Shown in pieces: positions 44,601 to 53,421 of a stretch of 64,000 nt of DNA. Location of the stretch: contig JANTQA010000047.1 of the NCBI GenBank assembly GCA_027625915.1, forward strand, positions 18,042,001-18,106,000, given 5' to 3'. The notes below the pieces were generated by a model. That model saw only the letters and a program-made list of their open reading frames with translations, was not told the DNA's origin and did no database searches. The position numbers and the translations under genes were made by a program. The stretch comes from Anaeramoeba flamelloides. Lineage: Eukaryota > Metamonada > Anaeramoebidae. The number at the start of each line of letters is the position of its first letter. Position 1 is the first letter of the stretch.

Positions 44601-45279
44601 TTATGATTTAAAAAATTTTTTGGTGTCATTTAGAATCAGTTTTCTCAGAGTAGAAAATTGTTAATTGTATTTTGTTTTCATGACTCTTTAATGTTTTTTG
44701 TTATTTTGGTTTGTTGTTAGGAACGAATGAGAAAATATTTCCTTATAAAAAACTTCATAAAACAAGGCGTTTGGTTTATTACCGACTCAGCAAACTTTAT
44801 GTTTTTTAATAAACAAGAATAGTTGGTGTTTAAGAAAAAATTGTTTTTAAAAATTAATTTCCTTGTTCTTGGGAGGTTAAGAAGTACTCAAGCAAGGTTT
44901 GTTCCAAATATAATTTTTAAAATTGTCGATCTTGGTTTTTTCTCTTTTTTATAAAAAAATAGGGGAAATAAGCAAACAAACTTACAATTAAGATTCTTGT
45001 TTGATTGATTTCTTGGAGTTTTTTACTAAATGCTTGTAACAAATTGGAGATTTGGTTGTTAATTGTTGTTGTAGTTTCGTTTGTTTGGAAATTAAGTATT
45101 TCGTTTGCAAACTCGTTTCCAATATTGCTAAATTTTGTTGCTGATTTTGAAAATTTTTGGGCTACCTGTGTAATTCGAAGCAAATTTTCAAGTAAAGTTT
45201 CAACCTCTTCTTCACCTTTTTTAATTTTTAAATTAAATTGCGAAGAGTCTTGACATATTTCTTCAAGGTCTATTTCCAT
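34099..45279 (-). CDS. ACAP-like ArfGAP: BAR-PH-ArfGAP-ankyrin (four exons)
   Basis: Exons on the minus strand: 45279-44986, 40565-39862, 35551-35222, 34999-34099; 2229 nt, 742 aa, close to animal ACAP proteins (about 740-780 aa). Residues 1-260 are helical and fit a BAR-type domain (start MEIDLEEICQDSSQF). About 270-365 is a PH domain (EKKGSLLKKSE, KKFFSIKNNRIYF, then CFEIISTEKRYLLQAE, WIEVIQ). About 413-470 is the ArfGAP zinc finger, C-x2-C-x16-C-x2-C, followed by IHRSLG, whose Arg is the catalytic finger of the family. About 545-620 has ankyrin repeats (TCLHYAIG, TPLHIAVENRKIELIKRF). The family stimulates GTP hydrolysis on Arf6-type GTPases at curved membranes. Odd points: the usual Trp in PxWAS is replaced (EPEFCS), and introns 1 and 2 are 4420 and 4310 bp of mobile DNA. 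Confidence 0.88.
35222..35551 (-). CDS. ACAP-like gene exon 3 (second half of PH, ArfGAP finger)
   Basis: The acceptor TAATAATAG|G lies at the very end of an AAC/AAT microsatellite, so that tract is intron rather than a poly-Asn stretch; an in-frame stop lies upstream of it. The joined codon gives Gln then NCFEIIS, the expected PH core. The exon ends ATACA|GTAAAAT, phase 2, splitting the His codon of IHRSLG. Confidence 0.85.
35552..35650. repeat. GTT/ATT trinucleotide microsatellite at a splice acceptor
   Basis: About 30 units of TTG/TTA on the plus strand. On the coding strand it reads AAC/AAT up to the TAG acceptor of exon 3, with no usual pyrimidine tract. Confidence 0.85.
36270..37195 (-). 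mobile_element. Older reverse LINE copy with module array, interrupted by a younger LINE
   Basis: Read on the minus strand: the short hairpin near 37175, then modules (37060-37130, 36925-37030), then, after the younger insertion, modules at 36310-36467. A degraded terminal hairpin and T-run follow at about 36270-36310. The same b-type module is cut in two by 36468-36896. Confidence 0.75.
36468..36896 (-). mobile_element. Younger 5'-truncated LINE inside a hairpin module
   Basis: Tail (T-rich on +) at 36468-36485, terminal hairpin AACGGAGGAGTTGTTAATCC, two modules (36520-36690), linker CTACGGCACTCACCG and the ORF-end relic that matches 14160-14300 (TAGGCTGGGCATTTCGAGAG). Flanks 36448-36467 and 36897-36916 differ at one base out of 20 (AGAGAAAATCTTTGATTTTA), a target duplication; part may be microhomology with the LINE. 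Confidence 0.82.
37975..38580. repeat. Diverged dispersed repeat, copy 2 (ACAP intron 2)
   Basis: Partner of 32985-33545. It contains AAAGAAAGGGAATTCATTC and TTAGAAGATCAGAAAATTTT. No ORF. Confidence 0.6.
39104..39493 (+). mobile_element. LINE 3' copy with modules and 18-bp target duplication
   Basis: Exact flanks AGAATAAACAAGTATTTT at 39086-39103 and 39494-39511. Inside: the 3' UTR start CCTCTGAGCTGTAATCTTGC, GAGTTTCAGGGAGTGCCTAG, then about three modules (39180-39435). The terminal hairpin GGCAAACAGAAGGT / CGCCTCTCTT and an A tail follow. Confidence 0.88.
39862..40565 (-). CDS. ACAP-like gene exon 2 (rest of BAR, first half of PH)
   Basis: Starts after acceptor ATACTCAG at TTTACTCAAATTG (Phe-Thr-Gln-Ile) in phase 0 and ends GAGAAACA|GTAATTG, phase 2. 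It contains helical BAR sequence, a Gln/Lys-rich linker, and PH strands 1-5. Confidence 0.85.
41070..43420 (+). mobile_element. LINE-family copy with RT remnant and large module array
   Basis: Starts with the region shared with 28.6-29.1 kb, then a reverse-transcriptase C-terminal remnant at about 41860-42395. The main frame is 41943-42213 with LCRYTYKYERG and the finger ICPYCKKKVDDVDHL; at least two frameshifts are evident, near 41930 and 42200. Next come a 3' UTR (GATATCCTATAAGTTATAAT), modules from 42865 to 43345 and the terminal hairpin GGGGATAATTTTGTTGAATC / CTCCTCTTC with an AAT/A tail. Confidence 0.78.
42865..43345 (+). repeat. Palindromic module array of the 41-43 kb LINE copy
   Basis: Repeated GTGCCGTCAAGTGCCGTCA-type linkers. 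An a-type hairpin (TAATTTACGAAATAAAACG / CGTTTTATTTCATAAATTA), c-type hairpins (TTGAGTTTTCTATTTATTT / AAATAGAAAACCTCAA) and a b-type hairpin near 43265-43330. It is one of the longest arrays in the window. Confidence 0.82.
43590..44570. mobile_element. Foldback element with a second foldback in its centre
   Basis: Outer arms about 43598-43735 and 44425-44560 (ACCGAGATTTAAAACAAATG against GTATTTGTTTTAAATATCGGT-like sequence; ATAATCTCTGATTTCAAT against ATTAAAATCAGAGATTAC). The centre contains 43873-44255, a copy of another foldback family. Confidence 0.7.
43873..44255. mobile_element. Foldback MITE, family FB2, copy 1
   Basis: Arms AGTAAATATGGAATGTTGTA / ACAACATTCCTTATTTACA and AGATAAATAAAGATTTCCAT / ATGGAACTCTTTATTTGTCT. 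Matches 46432-46805 over its length. Confidence 0.8.
44986..45279 (-). CDS. ACAP-like gene exon 1 (BAR N-terminus)
   Basis: 98 codons from an ATG at 45279 to donor ATT|GTAAGTTTG, phase 0. Amphipathic helical sequence typical of the first BAR helix; no upstream exon is needed. Confidence 0.82.
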
Positions 45280-45649
45280 TTGTTAAATATCTAAAAAAAC
45301 TTTTGGGAAAAAAAATGAAATCCAAACAGGAAGAAATAATACAATATTGTTTCAATTAGGAGAGTTAAGTTGTACCCAGAGAAGAGTACTTTTGATAATT
45401 GTATAGAAATAAATGGTCATTTGTGATCTCATTTTGCTTCAATTGGGGGACTTTTGTAAACTTTTAAAATCTGAAATAAAACTAAATTAAAAGAATAGAA
45501 AAACCCTAATCATAAAAAATTTAGTTGTTTTTGAATTTCAAATACTTGTATTCTTGAGTTTCGAGGTTGACTTATTCGTGTCTCCCAATGAGAGGTCTAC
45601 ATATAAAATTTAAGTTGATTGATCTCAAATAAATCATACTGCTTTTTGA

Positions 45650-45800
45650 ATGATAAATGGGAAAAAAATTTCACTTCCTTTTATTAACATTTCTCTTATA
45701 CAATTAGATTTCTCATGGAAGTAGGTTGTAATTTGAATCTCAATTTTTAAAAGGAAATTGATAATGAAGTGAAAATTTTTCCCCATTTAAAATTCAAATA
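45650..45800. repeat. Palindrome of about 150 bp upstream of ACAP-like gene
   Basis: TTTGAATGATAAATGGGAAA then AAATTTCACTTC pairs with GAAGTGAAAATTTTTCCCCA then TTTAAAATTCAAA. Position 370-520 bases upstream of the ATG. MITE or regulatory role not decided. Confidence 0.6.
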
Positions 45801-46431
45801 CCACTCTTAGTTCCCCAATGGAAAAATATCACTAAAAATTCAATTTGTCATCTAGTAATATTAGTTGATCTCACCAAGTCAACTTTTTCCATTGTATTTT
45901 GAAAAAATTCAGGAATTTCGAAAAAAATTTAAATATTGAGAAAAATATGAAAGTTGAAGAATCAACAATCTTAATAATTCAATTTTTCAAAATATCTTTC
46001 TTGATTTAGGTTTCTCAGTGTCTTAAATATTTACTTAAAAATAAATAATTAACCTCGAGATTTCTCTCATTAAATCATAGGTAATTTTTACAAATTATTT
46101 TTACAGATTATAAATGTATTGAAAGTAGAACTACTCTGTTGAAGGAGAAAATAATCAATTTTAGGTATATATGTTGACAATTTTAAGATAATTTTGTATT
46201 TAAAAAATCACAAAACTTACTTTCGATTTTATTGAAACAAATATTTTCAAACAAAAGAATCTGGATGACAATATTGTTGATGGGAGATCTTGCCTATTTG
46301 AAAAATTATTACCAATATTTCAAAAAAATCTTGGGTACTTGACTAAAATAAATTTTTAATAATAAGATTAAAAATAGTCTTTTCGAAATTATTTTGAAAT
46401 ATTTTATATTGTTACTTGACTTTAATTCCTA

Positions 46432-46805
46432 CACAAGAGTAAATATGAAATTTGTAAAAAATATAGTTTTTAGAATTTTCGAGATAAATAAAGAATTCCT
46501 AGTAATTACCTACAATTTGGTTAGAGTAAATATATTACCTGATTATGTTAATAGATTAATAAGTTAAATCAAAAAATCATTTAGTAAATACCAATCTTTC
46601 AATTTAAAAAAAAAAATCATTTTTTCAACAATTTATTGGTATTTACTAAACGATTTTAGAGTTAAAAACCATTTGATCCCAAAAATAAAAATGTGATTTC
46701 TCCTTTATTATTACCTAAATTTTGGGTAATTGCATGGAAATCTTTATTTATCTCCAAAATTGTAAAAACTCTATTTTTTACCAACATTCCATATTTGCTC
46801 TTGTG
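46432..46805. mobile_element. Foldback MITE, family FB2, copy 2 (TA duplication)
   Basis: Ends CACAAGAGTAAATATG and CATATTTGCTCTTGTG are nearly exact complements, flanked by TA on both sides (46430-46431, 46806-46807). 374 bp, no ORF. Confidence 0.85.
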
Positions 46806-47010
46806 TAATGATAAAGAAAAACATCAAGAAATATACAAGAATTTTTTTAAACAAAACAAACTAAAATAGTTTATAATAATTTTAATTTTTGAGTTATTTG
46901 CAACTAATTCTACCTCATTTTCTTATAAATCTAAGAGTTATATTTCTCTTTTCCAATTTCAAAATTAGTAATTAGCAAATTTAAATATTTTTTTCAGCAA
47001 TTATATATAT

Positions 47011-47598
47011 AAGGTATTTCCAAAAAAGTAGGGCATTTTTTGTTACATTTCAATAAAAATAATCTTTTTTAGCTAAAGTATTCATTAATTCACATTATCA
47101 AATCAAGTTTAATATTAATACCGATTGAATAAATGACTAAGCTATTTATTTCAAAAATGTTGGATGTAATATTCCAAAAAAATGAAAAAAAAAAAAAAGC
47201 ACCGTTTTTTGGTGAAAACAATATACTACAAATTTCAATAAAAAACTGGAAATATGGAAAGGGTACAAATGATTTTTTAAATAATAAAATACAGTTATAT
47301 GTTTTCAATTCTATTTGAAAATTTGTACAGATTACACAAGTTATGAAAACGATTTTTTCAATCATAAAGAAAATAATAAACACCAATTTTAGCAACTAAA
47401 AAATATCAGATAAAATCCAGATCAGAAAATTTAATATCTTTTATTTATGTAATACAATACTAAGAAACAAATTGAATTATTATAAAGAATCAATAAATGG
47501 TAGTAATTGATTTTGGATGTTTAAATGTGTTTTTTTAGGATTTTGTTTAAAATATATATTTTGAAATAAATTTTCCCCACTTTATTGGAAATAGCTTT
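47011..47598 (+). mobile_element. MITE family G, copy 1
   Basis: Starts AAGGTATTTCCAAAAAAGTA then GGGCA; ends CCCCACTTTATTGGAAATAG then CTT. Terminal repeats of about 26 bp, TA-rich flanks. Internal match to G2-G5 (TTAATATTAATACCGATTGA). Confidence 0.85.
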
Positions 47599-48305
47599 TA
47601 TATTCTTTTCACAATTCATTAGACAATAAATTATTTATATCAATAAATAAATATAATTATTATTGAAAACAATTTTTGGTAGAACAAAGTACCATTGAAT
47701 CTTGATAATAAAATACTAATATTAAGTAAACTAATTTAGAAAGAATTTGGTTTCAATTTATTATTTGAAAACTTTTATTTTATATTCAGTGGCAAAAGAT
47801 GAAATTTAATGAGATATTCGAAAATCCAAAATTAATTTCCCTATTTCCAACTTCTGAAAGTTTAATCTATTTTCTTTTTACTTAATTAAATTTTTGTTTT
47901 ATTTTTTTTCCTTTTCATTGTATGCCTTATCCCCTTTTCGATAAAAGGAAAATATGATAATTAGAACAAAATAATATCCATCAAAACAATATAACACAAT
48001 TTTTTATTAATAATCCAAACTTCTAATATTCTTCAAGACTTTTTATTCAACCAATTATTATTATTATTTTTAATTTTTAAAAATTTCCTATTTCAATTTC
48101 AACAAAAAATCAACGACTCGATAAATTGTTTTACTATAATTGAAAATTTAACTTTGCATAAATAATATTGATAAATAAAACACCTTATATCAAATAATTA
48201 TCCAATTCTGAAAAAAAAATTAAAAGATCACTAGATATTATTTTTAATTTCCTATAAAAAATAAAAATTCTTTGGAAATTTTTTTTAATAAAAATTAGTA
48301 CCTTA

Positions 48306-51064
48306 CCGTCAAATCTAAAACCCGGAAATTTCTGAAACCCGGTAATTCCATTTTTCTGATCAATTGAAAATATTAGTAAAAAGTCAAAAATATACTCCCA
48401 TTTTACAGACAAATAACACAATTACCCAGTAACTTATAACCATTCCAATTGGGGTGTTGGTTAAATATTCTGAATTCACCATTTTTAACTCTTTGGTGAA
48501 TTCAGAAATCAAAAAAATCCAAAATTTGTAAAATTAATTGAGAACATTACTGAAAATTGAAAATCAAATTTATTGCTATTTTCCCTTTAGATAAATTCTA
48601 AATTTATTTTGAATCATCTTTATAAGAATTATTTTGTTATTGCATTTATGAAATAAGAGTTTTATTTACTTTATATCTTTCTTTTAATAATTTTTTCAAA
48701 ATTTTAAATTTCTATTGTGAACCTTAGAGGATTTATTTTTTTACAAAATGGTTTTCATAATTTCATGAAAATTTATAATAATCAAACACCTTTCTCAAAT
48801 TCAAATGCTTTCAAATATTTTAAAAGTATAAAAATGTTTTTTATTTCAAAATTTAAAATCAAAAGTGGATTTTCATTTTCAGTCATGTTCTCAATTAATT
48901 TTACAAATTTTGGATTTTTTTGATTTCTGAATTCACCAAAGAGTTAAAAATGGTGAATTCAGAATATTTAACCAATACCCCAATTGGAATGGTTATAAGT
49001 TACTGGGTTATTGGGTTATTTGTCTGTAAAATGGGAGTATATGAGTGCTTCTTAAATTTTCTAAAAAAACCCGAAAAAAAAATTTACCTGAAAAAAATTT
49101 TTTAAATCAAAATTCACCAAATTCAATTATTTTGCAAGGGTTGTATAATTTCAAAGTGTTTTTTTAATTTTTTGATATAATTGGCCTTTTTACAACTTAA
49201 TTACTCATTTTTTTTATATTTTTTTTTCAATAAAAGTAACTTTCAAAACTATTGGTTTATTTTTTCATTTTTTGAAATTATGTGTTAACGATCAAATGAA
49301 AATGTAAAATTTAATCACCAAAAAGTTAGATCATTTATGTAAGTCGACTTAGACAAATATATTTTTTGAAAAATCTAGAAAAACCTGACTAATTGCTCCA
49401 CGTATAATTTCCATTAGATCTTTGAATAAAAATTCCACAAAAACTTACTCAAACAACACTCCTCACAATTTGTATTGAACCTAACAATTGTGTTTTGAGA
49501 GAAAACCCCACTAAGAAAAAAAAAAAACTAATGAACATTTTTTGGGTATTTGATTTAGGATTTTCTGTTCATAAATCAAATAGAGCAAATTCTAACCTGA
49601 GTAAAGTCTTCTTTGATAACTTCAATTCAAGAAAAAACAAAAAACAAAAAAAAAACAAAAAGTGAAAAACTAATAGAAAATCAGAATTTCTTTGTTAGGA
49701 GTTTATTATTTCTGAAGACAATGTAATAATTTAAGTAATCCAAAGGCCTATAACCATAGGACATTTGGTCTTCGAAGTTTTAGTTTATTATTGATACAGT
49801 TTGAAATGATCTTCATTTTTTAGGTTAGGAAATATTGTTCATTTTTCAAGTTAATGGTATTTAAATCATAAAACAAGAAAAAAAATCACTTCATTTTCTT
49901 GTTTTTCTTTCACAAATAGAGTTATCAAAAAATAAGTTGAGGTTTGAAAGGTATTTGAATAAATCAAATGGGAAATGAAAATAAAGTAAAATTTTTTTCC
50001 TATTTGTCAAACAAATTTGGTGTTTTCTCTTTTTTCATAAAAATCTTCTCTTTTCTAAAGTTGCTAATTTTTGAAAGTAGTCAAAGAAGAAAGGTGGTTC
50101 AACAAAGTCCATGAAAACTTCTCTAGAATTATTGTTGTGATAAAAACTACTTTTTTTTGGAAACTTGTAAAAAATATTGAAAGTTTTTTTTTCAAAGAAT
50201 GATTGGGATTGGGAAATTGTTTAGTGTACTCTGGGGTTTGTATTTACCTTGGAATTGTAATAAGTTGATTAAATTTTTAATTGTGAATGAAAGATCTAAA
50301 ATCAAAAAAATTGTTCGGATTAAAATCTATTAACAAGAATAAAGAAATTGAAATTGTAAAAGTGAGTAAAATTTTCCCTATACTTTTTATAGTAAATGGT
50401 TTTACATAATCAATTCTGAAAGTTTTGTTTTCTGGGCATTCAAGTTAAATGAAAAAAAAAAACTTAATGAAATTTACCAATACTAAAGTCAAAAATAGCA
50501 AATTAATCGGAAAACAGGGATGTTTTTGTTATTTTCTTTTGAACAGGGATTTTTTAAGTAAACTTTTTTCTTTTTTTAATACCATCCAAAAAATAATCCA
50601 ATAAAAGTCAAAAGTAAAAAACAAATACCTTTTTAGGTTATTTGATCAATTCACCAAAACAAAAATCTTCCCTTAGTCTGGAAAAACATTTAAAACTTTT
50701 AAAAAACTCTAAAGAACAAAATACCATTACCTTTTCCAAACAATACCAAAATAAAAACTTTCTAATTTATTAAGGAATAAGAGGACTTTAAAATAATGCC
50801 ATTTCTTTCCATATAAATTCTCCATTTTTCCAAAAAAATGCAATTGAAAATAAAAAACGAAATTCAAGTTCCTTTAAGTTGAGACAAAAAAAAACAACCC
50901 CAACAATTATAAACTACTCAAAATAACATGTTAAAAACTTTCGGGTAAATTTTTTTTTCGGGTTTTTTTAGAAAAAAATTATTAACTTACCGAGTATATT
51001 TTTAACTTTTTACTAATATTTTCAATTGATCAGAAAAATGGAATTACCGTGTTTTAGATTTGAC
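48306..51064. mobile_element. Long-arm inverted-repeat element (family H, copy 2), split by another element
   Basis: Ends CCGTCAAATCTAAAAC and GTTTTAGATTTGACAG are complementary; TTA lies just outside both, a possible 3-bp duplication. Arms of about 230 bases (TTTCTGATCAATTGAAAATA; TGGTGAATTCAGAAATCAAA). The left tip has a small tandem duplication (AAACCCGG repeated). The right arm is broken at GAGTATAT by the 1949-bp insert 49043-50991. Confidence 0.8.
49043..50991. mobile_element. hAT-like non-autonomous element with exact 8-bp target duplication
   Basis: GAGTATAT occurs at 49035-49042 and 50992-50999, and removing the insert plus one copy restores the host arm seen in reverse at 48390-48420. 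Inverted termini share CTAAAAAAACCCGAAAAAAA and then AATTTACC. An 8-bp duplication is characteristic of the hAT superfamily; no transposase ORF is present. Confidence 0.87.
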
Positions 51065-51150
51065 AGTTAAATCTTTATTATTTCAGTTCTGAATTTATAA
51101 AATTTTCTTTTAAAAAACAATTTGATTTGGATTAGATTTCAATTTATAAT

Positions 51151-51737
51151 CTATTTCCTATAAAGTGGGGAAAATTTATTTCAAAATATATATTTTAAAC
51201 AAAATCCTAAAAAAACACATTTAAACATCCAAAATCAATTACTACCATTTATTGATTCTTGATAATAATTCAATTTGTTTCTTAGTATTGTATTGCATAT
51301 ATAAAAGATATTAAATTTTCTGATCTCGATTTTATCTGATATTTTTTAGTTGCTAAAATTGGTGTTTATTATTTTCTTTTTGATTGAAAAAATCGTTTTC
51401 ATAACTTTTTTAATCACAGCAAATTTTCAATAGAATTGAAAAGATATAAATGTATTTTATTGTTTAAAAAATCATTTGTACCCTTTCTATAATTCCAGTT
51501 TTTTATTGAAATTTGTAGTACATTGTTTTATCCAAAAAAATGTGCTTTTTTTTTTTTTCATTTTTTAAGGAATATTTCAACCAACTTATTTTAAAATAAA
51601 TACCTTAGTCATTTATTCAATCGGTATTAATATTAAACTTAATTTGGTATCATCAATTAATGAATACTACCACTAACAAAGATTATTTTTGATGAAATGT
51701 AAAAAAAAAAATGCCCCACTTTTTTGGAAATACCTTA
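51151..51737 (-). mobile_element. MITE family G, copy 2 (reverse)
   Basis: Ends CTATTTCCTATAAAGTGGGG and GCCCCACTTTTTTGGAAATA then CCTTA; interior closely matches the reverse complement of G1 (CTTAGTCATTTATTCAATCG). Confidence 0.85.
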
Positions 51738-53263
51738 TATATATTCCTAGAATCTACTCATGTAAATATATCTGAGTTTTACTTGATTTATTATTAAGAT
51801 ACATTTACTATTTAACAAAAATAAAAACAAAAATAAAACAAGAAACTTGGATGATGGTTACAAATTTGAATTCAAAATTCAAAAACATTAAAACATCCTA
51901 AACTTTTTCAATGTCTATTAGAAGTATTAAAATATTGTTAAAAAAATGGTTAAAGGATCAATCTTCTATTACAACAAGACAAAATTTAAAAATATGTTAT
52001 TGGTGATATTCTCTACTTACAAATTTTATATAGACCACGTGTCAAAACATTCTGATCAACTAAGAAACGCAAAAAAGAATTTAAGCTTAGTTTGATCAAT
52101 TTTTTTTTTCCATTTTTTCCTAAAAAGAAAACATTTAAATTTCATCTGATTTCTCATATTATAACAAATTTTTACTCTGTTTATTATCATTTCAATCTTT
52201 ATTATTCAATAACGTGTCTTTGTTGCCTGGAATATTAATATAAAGATTTTTTTTTCTTTTTTGAGATAATTCTTTTGGTTAACTAAAAAAAAGATATATT
52301 TAACAGATTACAAAATAATTGTATTTTTTAAGAAGAGTGGTTATAATAATTAAAGTTTTAAAGTCACTTAAAAATTGTACCTCAGAAATTTTGTTTTTGT
52401 TTTAGGATAATATTATATTTTTCAAAATAAAATTTTCTTGTGGATATTTTAGAATAAAGTTAATTTTATCTTAAAAAATCAAAATCATTTTTTTTATTCC
52501 AAAAATATTTTTGAATTGCTATAAGGATTTCTTTTTCAATAATACCAAATAATTTGTTAAAATTGAAAATTTTTTTGAAATTTTTTTTTTCATTTTTCCA
52601 AAACCAGAAAACAACTTTTTCACATCATTAAAGAATAAAAAAAAATTGCTAAATAGATCTCAATTTAATTATGAAACGTTTGTTAAACTTCTATCAACTA
52701 TTCAATTACTAAATAACCTATACCCCAATAAGTTTTATTTGCTAAGATTTGAATTGAAATAATAACCAAATAAAAAAAAAATTAAAAAAAAAATTCCTGT
52801 CAAAATCAAGACTTAACCAACATATAACATAAAATATGTTAACCATTTTCAAGAATTAACTAAATTGTTAATACAAATATTAAACTTACTTTTTTTCGTT
52901 TTAAATTGGAAACATGCAAATTTTGGACTTCAAAAAAGAGACTCAAATTAATAAATTGTTTAAATGAGGTTAACTCATCCATTTCATGAGTCGAAACACA
53001 AATTTCAAAAAAATTTTTTCAAGATCTTGACAAGATTTCATTTTATTTTTAGAAAATACTATTCCCTTAAATTGAAAATTTGTTTTGATTTTCAAAATTT
53101 GATTATTATTATTATTTATAATAAAAAAAAAAGACATTATTGGTTATTGTACGATCTTTAAATATTGAATTTAAATTATGTAATGAAAGTACATTAATAT
53201 TAGAAATTAAATTTGATTGTTATTTCATAAGCATTTCAGTGATTCCCCAATTGCTTTTAATAT

Positions 53264-53421
53264 TTATATTTTCACAATGTATAGATGAAGCTTATTTCCG
53301 ACTTGTTTGACTACAGCATATGATCTACCATCTGTACTACCAGGATGAAAGGGACTCAGTGAACCAAATTGTTCATCTTTTGCAATTTTTAGACGATGTG
53401 TATGGCCAGCTAATAAAAATG
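53264..53421 (-). CDS. Metallophosphoesterase exon 4
   Basis: Acceptor TTATTCTCAG, then CATTTTTATTAGCTGGC gives Ser-Phe-Leu-Leu-Ala-Gly-His-Thr-His-Arg. It ends VGNKLHLYIVKI and TAA at 53264-53266. Too short to stand out as an ORF but clear from the motif. Confidence 0.85.

Larger units (their letters stand above)
40566..44985 (-). other. ACAP-like intron 1 (4420 bp)
   Basis: GT-AG, phase 0. Contains a LINE-family copy (about 41070-43420) and a foldback with a second foldback in its centre (43590-44570). The rest, including a TA microsatellite at 40736-40752, is AT-rich filler. Confidence 0.75.
45280..53263. other. Mobile-element-rich intergenic region
   Basis: 8 kb between two minus-strand genes with no supportable gene. 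Named elements are a palindrome (45650-45800), FB2 copy 2, G1, the H element with its hAT-like insert, and G2. The stretch 51740-53263 is AT-rich with nothing definable. Confidence 0.7.

Noticed and set aside
47090-47395. ORF on the minus strand of MITE G1, with a similar one in G4 (56210-56434)
   Set aside because: The likeness follows from the shared repeat sequence; frames are not conserved in G2 and G5 and no transposase motif is present.
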